Below, piece after piece: positions 58,997-64,000 of a DNA stretch of 64,000 nucleotides. Position 1 is the stretch's first letter; every line of letters begins with the position of its first letter. The position numbers were made by a program, and so were the translations under genes. Below the pieces are notes generated by a model, which made no database searches, was not told the origin of the DNA, and saw nothing but the letters and a program-made list of their open reading frames with translations. The stretch is from Flavobacterium sp. (lineage in GTDB: Bacteria > Bacteroidota > Bacteroidia > Flavobacteriales > Flavobacteriaceae): assembly GCF_024710485.1 (NCBI RefSeq), contig NZ_JANJUQ010000023.1, positions 62,001 to 126,000 on the forward strand. Direction: 5' to 3'.

Positions 58997-59962
58997 TTAT
59001 TTATTGCGGTTGAATACCGGCAATAAAACATAAGAAATGAGCCCAAGTAGTATGGTTAGTACTGTTTGCGAGGTCCAAACCAACCAACCGTAAGCTGTTC
59101 CAACATCGTTAGAGATACCGTAAAGTGAGAAAATAAGCGCAATTGAAAAAGGATAAGCGCCTAAGCCGCCATTGGAAAACCCAACAGCCAAACTCCCGAA
59201 AATGAATCCCATAATGACAATGTCAAAACTCATATCCGCTGTTTCCGGTAGAGCAAAAATCGAGACGTAAAACATCACCAAATAGGAGAACCAAATAAAG
59301 AATGAATGAAAAATATATTCCCATTTTTTCTCCATTTTGAATAGTGTGGTCATCCCTTCGATCAATCCCGAAAGCTTTTTTTTGAGTTTTAGTATAATTT
59401 TCCATTCGGCATAAATCCAAATTAAGAGAAAAATGAGTCCCATAACCACGGCAAAAACCACGTAATAAAGTATGGTTTGCAAGGAAATGTTTTTGCTTAG
59501 CAGGAATTGGTAGATGGCTTCAAATTGAGAGACAAAGCCAATAAGCACAAATAGAAAAAAGATGCATAAGTCTACAATTCTCTCAGCTACTATAGTTCCG
59601 AAAGCTTTGTCAAAAGGCACATCTTCGTATTTTTTCAATAAAGCAGCACGGGAAATTTCGCCTGAGCGCGGCACCGTAAGGTTGACTAAATAAGAAACCG
59701 AAACGGTAAAAAAATTGTTGTAAAAACGGGTTTGGTAACCCAAATGGTTCAGGGCGAATTTCCAACGGTAGGCTCTCGACCAATATCCGATAAGGGCAAT
59801 TACTAATGACAACAAGATGTAGTAATAATTGGCCTTTTGAAAACTGATTTTTATCTTCTCAATTTCATCGGGTTTGAGCGTGGTGTATTGGTAGTAAATG
59901 ATACCGATTCCTATCAAAAGAGGAACGAGTATGGTGAGCCATTTACGAATATGATTTTTCAA
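58997..59962 (-). CDS. Lysylphosphatidylglycerol synthase-type (AglD/UPF0104) membrane protein
   Basis: 321 aa with about eight helices and the family signature NNFFTVSVSYLVNLTVPRSGEISRAALLKKYEDVPFDKAFGTIVAERIVDL. Only the transmembrane (flippase-like) half is present; no aminoacyl-transferase domain. Probably moves or modifies a lipid-linked substrate; substrate unknown. Followed in transcription by nothing obvious; preceded by panD three bases upstream. Confidence 0.87.
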   Translation of the reverse strand: MKNHIRKWLTILVPLLIGIGIIYYQYTTLKPDEIEKIKISFQKANYYYILLSLVIALIGYWSRAYRWKFALNHLGYQTRFYNNFFTVSVSYLVNLTVPRSGEISRAALLKKYEDVPFDKAFGTIVAERIVDLCIFFLFVLIGFVSQFEAIYQFLLSKNISLQTILYYVVFAVVMGLIFLLIWIYAEWKIILKLKKKLSGLIEGMTTLFKMEKKWEYIFHSFFIWFSYLVMFYVSIFALPETADMSFDIVIMGFIFGSLAVGFSNGGLGAYPFSIALIFSLYGISNDVGTAYGWLVWTSQTVLTILLGLISYVLLPVFNRNK

Positions 59963-59965
59963 CGT

Positions 59966-60316
59966 TTAGGTAAGAGAATTGTCTTTTTCGTTAGGGAAAA
60001 CCAACCACGGTTTAAAGGTTTTGGCTTCTTCAAAATCCATGATGGCATACGACATAATGATTATGATGTCGCCTTTGTGTACTTTGCGGGCAGCCGGACC
60101 GTTAAGGGTAATTTCTCCGGAGTTTTTCAGTCCTTTGATAACGTAGGTTTCGAAACGCTCGCCATTGTTCACGTTTACGATAGACACTTTTTCCCCTTCG
60201 ATTAGGTTGGAGGCGTCCATCAGGGCTTCATCAATAGTGATGCTGCCGATGTAATTTAAATCGGCACCGGTTACTTTAACACGGTGTATTTTAGATTTTA
60301 CTACTTGAATTTGCAT
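59966..60316 (-). CDS. panD: Aspartate 1-decarboxylase
   Basis: 116 aa, normal length. Self-processing pyruvoyl enzyme making beta-alanine for pantothenate. The cleavage site is G24-S25 in [29 protein letters not shown] is also family-typical. Between panC and the AglD-like gene on one strand. Confidence 0.95.
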   Translation of the reverse strand: MQIQVVKSKIHRVKVTGADLNYIGSITIDEALMDASNLIEGEKVSIVNVNNGERFETYVIKGLKNSGEITLNGPAARKVHKGDIIIIMSYAIMDFEEAKTFKPWLVFPNEKDNSLT

Positions 60317-60329
60317 GGGGCAAAGGTAA

Positions 60330-61178
60330 TTAATTTAATGAAATAGTGTCAATCAATCGGACATTGTTGACAAAAACTGCAATGAAGGCGCGGTATTTTT
60401 TGTTTTTGCTTTTACGGATACAAGGCAACAAAGTGGCTTCGTCGGCAATTTGGAAGTATTCCAAGACAAAATCAGGATGTTTGGCAAAGCTTTTTTGTAC
60501 CCAATGGATGACCTCGGCGGCCGATTTTTTAGCAAACAGTTTTCGGCTTTCCTGTAATATTTTGTAGATAACGGCGGCTTCATTTCGTTCTGCCTCGGAA
60601 AGTCTTTCGTTTCTTGAGCTCATCGCCAAACCGTTTGGTTCTCTTAAAATAGGGCAACCGATGATGTTTACCGGAAGTTTCTCTTTCGCGGTCATTTTCT
60701 TAACAATTTGCAACTGCTGGAAATCTTTCTCGCCAAAGTAGGCGTTAGTGGGTTTTACAATTTCAAATAATCGCTTTACAATAGTGCCCACACCGTTAAA
60801 ATGGCCGGGACGGAATTGTCCTTCCATTTGATGTTCGAGTCCGTCAAAATCAAAAGATTCCGAAACGGTATTGCCTTGGTAAATATCGTCTACGCTTGGT
60901 GCAAATACGATGATTTTATCGGAAACGGTTTTGATTTTGGCCACATCGGTGTCTAAGGTTCTCGGGTATTTGGCCAAATCTTCCGCATTGTTAAACTGCG
61001 TTGGATTTACAAAAATACTGATGACGGTGATTTCGTTGTTCGCTACAGCGGCTTTGAGCAATGACAAATGACCTTCGTGCAAAGCCCCCATAGTAGGCAC
61101 AAAACCAATGGTAGAATTGAGTTTAGAAACGGAAGCTAAATGAGCAACTAATTCATTTTGACTGTTAAAAATGAGCAT
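60330..61178 (-). CDS. panC: Pantothenate synthetase
   Basis: 282 aa. ATP-dependent ligation of pantoate and beta-alanine. HIGH-like [41 protein letters not shown]...[11 protein letters not shown] and [11 protein letters not shown] are clear. First gene of the panC-panD unit. Promoter TAAGTTTG at 61206-61199 leaves a short leader of about 15 bases. Confidence 0.95.
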   Translation of the reverse strand: MLIFNSQNELVAHLASVSKLNSTIGFVPTMGALHEGHLSLLKAAVANNEITVISIFVNPTQFNNAEDLAKYPRTLDTDVAKIKTVSDKIIVFAPSVDDIYQGNTVSESFDFDGLEHQMEGQFRPGHFNGVGTIVKRLFEIVKPTNAYFGEKDFQQLQIVKKMTAKEKLPVNIIGCPILREPNGLAMSSRNERLSEAERNEAAVIYKILQESRKLFAKKSAAEVIHWVQKSFAKHPDFVLEYFQIADEATLLPCIRKSKNKKYRAFIAVFVNNVRLIDTISLN

Positions 61179-61198
61179 TGGCTTGTGTAAATGAGTTG

Positions 61199-61206
61199 CA
61201 AACTTA
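61199..61206 (-). promoter_or_regulatory. Putative -7 promoter element for panC-panD
   Basis: TAAGTTTG on the minus strand, perfect TAnnTTTG, 21 bases before ATG 61178. Confidence 0.6.
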
Positions 61207-61237
61207 CTATTTTCATAAATAACTGCATAAATTTTTG

Positions 61238-61245
61238 TACTTTTG
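61238..61245 (+). promoter_or_regulatory. Putative -7 promoter element for the glycogen-synthase-like operon
   Basis: TACTTTTG, perfect TAnnTTTG, 39 bases before ATG 61284. Confidence 0.6.
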
Positions 61246-61283
61246 CCTGTTTTTTATTGCCAATAAATAAAGTTACATAAATT

Positions 61284-62090
61284 ATGGAAGATAAGAGGAT
61301 ATTGTATGTATCATCTGAAGTGGTGCCTTACTTGGCTGAAAATGAGGTTTCTTTAATGTCGTATGACGTTCCCAAAATGATTAATGATCAGGGAGGACAA
61401 ATAAGAATTTTCATGCCGCGATACGGAAATATCAACGAAAGAAGACACCAACTGCATGAAGTGATTCGTTTGTCCGGAATGAATTTAGTGGTGAACGATT
61501 TAGACATGCCTCTAATTATTAAAGTGGCTTCAATTCCAAAAGAAAGAATCCAGGTTTATTTTATCGATAATGATGAGTATTTCAAGCGCAAGGCCACTTT
61601 TAGTGATGAAGAAGGAGTGTTGTATCCAGATAATGATGAAAGAGCCATTTTCTTCGCCAAAGGTGTGGTCGAAACGGTAAAAAAACTCAATTGGGTGCCC
61701 GATATTATTCACGTACACGGTTGGATGGCCAGTTTGTTGCCGGTGTACATGAAGCACTATTACAAAGACGAAGCGTTGTTCTCTGACACCAAAATAGTAA
61801 CCTCAGTTTACGGTCAGTCTTTCGATGGTACTTTAGATCCGGAGATGATTAACAAAGTTAAGTTTGACAACGTTCCCGAAGAAGCGGTTAAGGAGTTGGA
61901 AATACCTAATTACGAGCATTTAATAATGGCTGCTGTTAAGCACTCCGATGCTGTAATTATCGCCTCAGAAAGCGTGTCGCCAAGTTTAACAAAATTTATA
62001 GAATCTTCAGACAAACCTTTTTTACCTTTCACCCCGAAAGATAAATTTGCAGAAGCATACACCAACTTTTACAAAACGATGCTTCCTTAA
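61284..62090 (+). CDS. Glycogen/starch synthase N-terminal-domain protein
   Basis: 268 aa. Matches only the N-terminal Rossmann half (GT5 catalytic domain) of glycogen synthase: [31 protein letters not shown]..., [40 protein letters not shown], and [16 protein letters not shown]. The KxGGL motif of true synthases (here AENEVS) and the entire C-terminal ADP-glucose half are missing, though the protein ends naturally. Widely kept in Flavobacteriia in this position before DUF4270 and glmS; probably not a glycogen synthase. Confidence 0.85.
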   Translation: MEDKRILYVSSEVVPYLAENEVSLMSYDVPKMINDQGGQIRIFMPRYGNINERRHQLHEVIRLSGMNLVVNDLDMPLIIKVASIPKERIQVYFIDNDEYFKRKATFSDEEGVLYPDNDERAIFFAKGVVETVKKLNWVPDIIHVHGWMASLLPVYMKHYYKDEALFSDTKIVTSVYGQSFDGTLDPEMINKVKFDNVPEEAVKELEIPNYEHLIMAAVKHSDAVIIASESVSPSLTKFIESSDKPFLPFTPKDKFAEAYTNFYKTMLP

Positions 62091-62106
62091 AAAATTACTA
62101 CATTTT

Positions 62107-63768
62107 ATGTTTAAAAAATCATTTTTACAACAGTTTGCATTCGGGCTTATGGCCTTGTCTTTATTGGTTTCTTGTGATAAAGATTTTAATGAAATCGGAA
62201 CCGATATAGTTGGGGATGACCATTTCGGATTTGACAAATACACAGGGGCAACTGTCAAAGCATACAATCAAAAGTTAGGGCCGATAGCCTCTAATAATTT
62301 GCCGATTAACCCTTTAGGGTTTTATCAAAATCCGGCATTTGGAACAACCCAAGCCAACTTTGTAACTCAAGTAGAATTAGGAACTACAAATCCGCAGTTT
62401 AATAATATTGATCCGGAAGAATACGACACTGAGCCTACAGCCATTGACAGTGTGGTTTTAGAAGTGCCTTACTTTAGTAAAGTTGTCAGCAGAACCGGAA
62501 GAGTTACAACTTATAAATTAGACTCTATTTACGGAAATCCGGAGTCCAAATTTCGATTGAGCGTTTACCAATCTAATTACTATTTAAGAGATTTAGATCC
62601 GGACCAGTCTTTAGGACAACAGCAGTTGTTTTATACTGATATGGATGCTGAAATTAACAATTTCAAAGTGCCTACGTTGTTAAATGATTTGCCATTATCC
62701 GATCCGAGAAATAACGGCGGACGTCAAAATGAGGCATTCTTTTACGACAAAAATGAGCACATGACACCGATAGTTGACGCTGAAGATAACAGCGTAGATT
62801 CTTTGAGGTCTGCTCCTTCCATGCGTTTGAATTTAAACAAGGAGGTTTTTACAAACCTTATTTTGAATGCGCCATCAGGACAGTTGGCTAACAACCAGGT
62901 CTTTAAAAATTATTTCAGAGGCTTGTATTTCAAAACAGAGAGTACCGGTAATCCGGGAAGTATGGCCATGCTCAATTTCAAAGGCGGTAAGATTACCATT
63001 TACTATAATGAAGATCAAAAAACCATAGATGAAGGACAAACTGTTTTTACCAGAGTCAACAAAACGCTTTTACTAAACTTTACAGGCAATACGGTAAGTT
63101 TATTGAACAACAGTAATGAAAATCCGGATTACTTGAATGCCACAGCCAATACTACTCAAGAAGCAGCTAGGCTCTATTTGAAAGGCGGACAAGGAGCTAT
63201 GGCAGTTATTGATGTTTTCGGGGCGGATGCTGATAACAATGGGATAGCTGACGAAATTGAGGCGATTAAGGCCAACGGTTGGATGATAAACGAAGCCAAT
63301 CTGACTTTCTACGTTGACCAAACAGCCATGAACAACACCGAGACCTATGAGCCTAATCGAATTTTCTTATTTGATTTGAATAACAAAACCCAATTGGTGG
63401 ACTACATTTTCGATGGTTCTTCTAACGGAACCTATCCAAAATTTAATAAGTTTATCCATGGCGGCATCATTGAGAAAGAGGTGGTTCAGGGAGTAGCAGG
63501 AAGAGGCCTCAAGTATAAAATCAGAATTACCAATCATGTGCGTAATTTAATCAGCAGAGACTCTACCAATGTCCGATTAGGATTGGTTGTAACCGAAAAT
63601 ATTAATAACGTAGGGTTTTCTAAATTGAAAACCCCTAATGCAAGTACTTTAAGTGCTCCAAGTATGTCGGTATTAAATCCTTTAGGAACAATTTTGTATG
63701 GCTCTGACCCTTCTGTTCCGGAGGATAAAAGACTGAAACTTGAAATTTATTATACCAAACCAGATTAA
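62107..63768 (+). CDS. DUF4270 lipoprotein
   Basis: 553 aa from ATG 62107 (16 bases after the previous stop). Lipobox [27 protein letters not shown] is the characteristic DUF4270 beginning, followed by beta-rich repeats and [18 protein letters not shown]. Surface or periplasmic lipoprotein of Bacteroidota, unknown role. Second gene of the unit leading into glmS. Confidence 0.9.
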   Translation: MFKKSFLQQFAFGLMALSLLVSCDKDFNEIGTDIVGDDHFGFDKYTGATVKAYNQKLGPIASNNLPINPLGFYQNPAFGTTQANFVTQVELGTTNPQFNNIDPEEYDTEPTAIDSVVLEVPYFSKVVSRTGRVTTYKLDSIYGNPESKFRLSVYQSNYYLRDLDPDQSLGQQQLFYTDMDAEINNFKVPTLLNDLPLSDPRNNGGRQNEAFFYDKNEHMTPIVDAEDNSVDSLRSAPSMRLNLNKEVFTNLILNAPSGQLANNQVFKNYFRGLYFKTESTGNPGSMAMLNFKGGKITIYYNEDQKTIDEGQTVFTRVNKTLLLNFTGNTVSLLNNSNENPDYLNATANTTQEAARLYLKGGQGAMAVIDVFGADADNNGIADEIEAIKANGWMINEANLTFYVDQTAMNNTETYEPNRIFLFDLNNKTQLVDYIFDGSSNGTYPKFNKFIHGGIIEKEVVQGVAGRGLKYKIRITNHVRNLISRDSTNVRLGLVVTENINNVGFSKLKTPNASTLSAPSMSVLNPLGTILYGSDPSVPEDKRLKLEIYYTKPD

Positions 63769-63779
63769 TCTATAAAATT

Positions 63780-64000
63780 ATGTGTGGAATTGTTGGCTAC
63801 ATTGGGTACCGAGAAGCGTATCCTATAGTAATAAAAGGTTTAAAAAGACTGGAATACAGAGGTTATGATAGCGCAGGCATCATGTTGTACAATGGGACAG
63901 AACTCGAGATTTCCAAAACCAAAGGAAAAGTATCCGATTTAGAGGAAAAGTCAAAAGCACTGTCAACCTCAAAGGCTACTATAGGAATGGGACACACCCG
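63780..64000 (+). CDS. glmS: Glucosamine-6-phosphate synthase (3' truncated)
   Basis: 73 codons before the window edge, starting MCGIVGYIGYREAYPIVIKGLKRLEYRGYDSAGI. Cys2 is the Ntn-type glutamine amidotransferase nucleophile exposed after Met removal; YRGYDSAGI and GMGHTR are family motifs. Makes glucosamine-6-phosphate for peptidoglycan and LPS. Starts 11 bases after the DUF4270 stop. Confidence 0.95.
   Translation, partial: MCGIVGYIGYREAYPIVIKGLKRLEYRGYDSAGIMLYNGTELEISKTKGKVSDLEEKSKALSTSKATIGMGHT

Noticed and set aside
1..64000. CRISPR arrays, rRNA, tRNA, complete insertion sequences, prophage
   Set aside because: No regular spaced repeats, no tRNA-like T-loop segments, no transposase or phage structural genes were seen on either strand.

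Overview
The window is a chromosomal stretch of a Flavobacterium-like member of the Bacteroidota. The evidence is the gliding-motility lipoprotein GldH, two secreted enzymes ending in type IX secretion (T9SS) sorting domains, many short lipoproteins with SC-type lipoboxes, a TonB-dependent receptor, a DUF4270 lipoprotein and a fused OlsF-type aminolipid synthase. Several promoters also carry the Bacteroidota -7 element TAnnTTTG. I saw no rRNA, tRNA, CRISPR array or complete insertion sequence.

Layout. 1-8.1 kb: a truncated T9SS metalloprotease, mfd with an upstream lipoprotein gene, an SDR-type threonine dehydrogenase, and a lipid-anchored truncated-globin-like protein with a membrane partner. 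8.1-12.1 kb: NTF2-like protein, L,D-transpeptidase, a hairpin-rich non-coding stretch and a secreted hypothetical protein. 12.2-15 kb: an AT-rich cassette of an XRE regulator and a DUF2075 nuclease-helicase with a divergent small gene, which looks like a defence insertion. 15-17 kb: M13 peptidase. 17-41 kb: the core of the window, an anaerobic nitrogen-oxide and copper programme. 41-47.5 kb: housekeeping genes. 47.5-51.8 kb: an AT-rich locus with a GH19 hydrolase fused to a lipoprotein region, small secreted proteins and an XRE regulator. 51.8-64 kb: cell-envelope and housekeeping genes (YkuD_2, sugar dehydrogenase, GT51, gldH, radA, panD-panC, glycogen-synthase-like protein, DUF4270, start of glmS).

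How the core works together. A Crp/Fnr-type regulator sits at 20.6 kb. Six 16-bp dyads close to TATGA-N6-TCATA lie in front of: the regulator itself and the divergent copper-receptor operon; a fasciclin lipoprotein; norCB; an uncharacterised cysteine-rich protein; the divergent pair ric-nrdD-nrdG and nadAB; and the cytochrome c-nosZ-nosLDFY operon. At five of these promoters the TA of the -7 element lies exactly 30.5 bp from the dyad centre, a class II activator geometry. The region can therefore be read as one regulon: NO reduction (norCB), N2O reduction (Sec-exported lipoprotein, clade II-type nosZ), copper import for NosZ (OprC-like receptor with a CxxxM...HxM site), Fe-S repair (ric), oxygen-independent dNTP synthesis (nrdD/nrdG) and NAD synthesis.

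Most unusual points: the anaerobic ribonucleotide reductase is split, with the glycyl-radical loop on a separate 52-aa ORF; an uncharacterised 603-aa protein belongs to the denitrification regulon; a REP-like palindrome lies inside a membrane-protein gene; and an intrinsic terminator stands between nosZ and its maturation genes.
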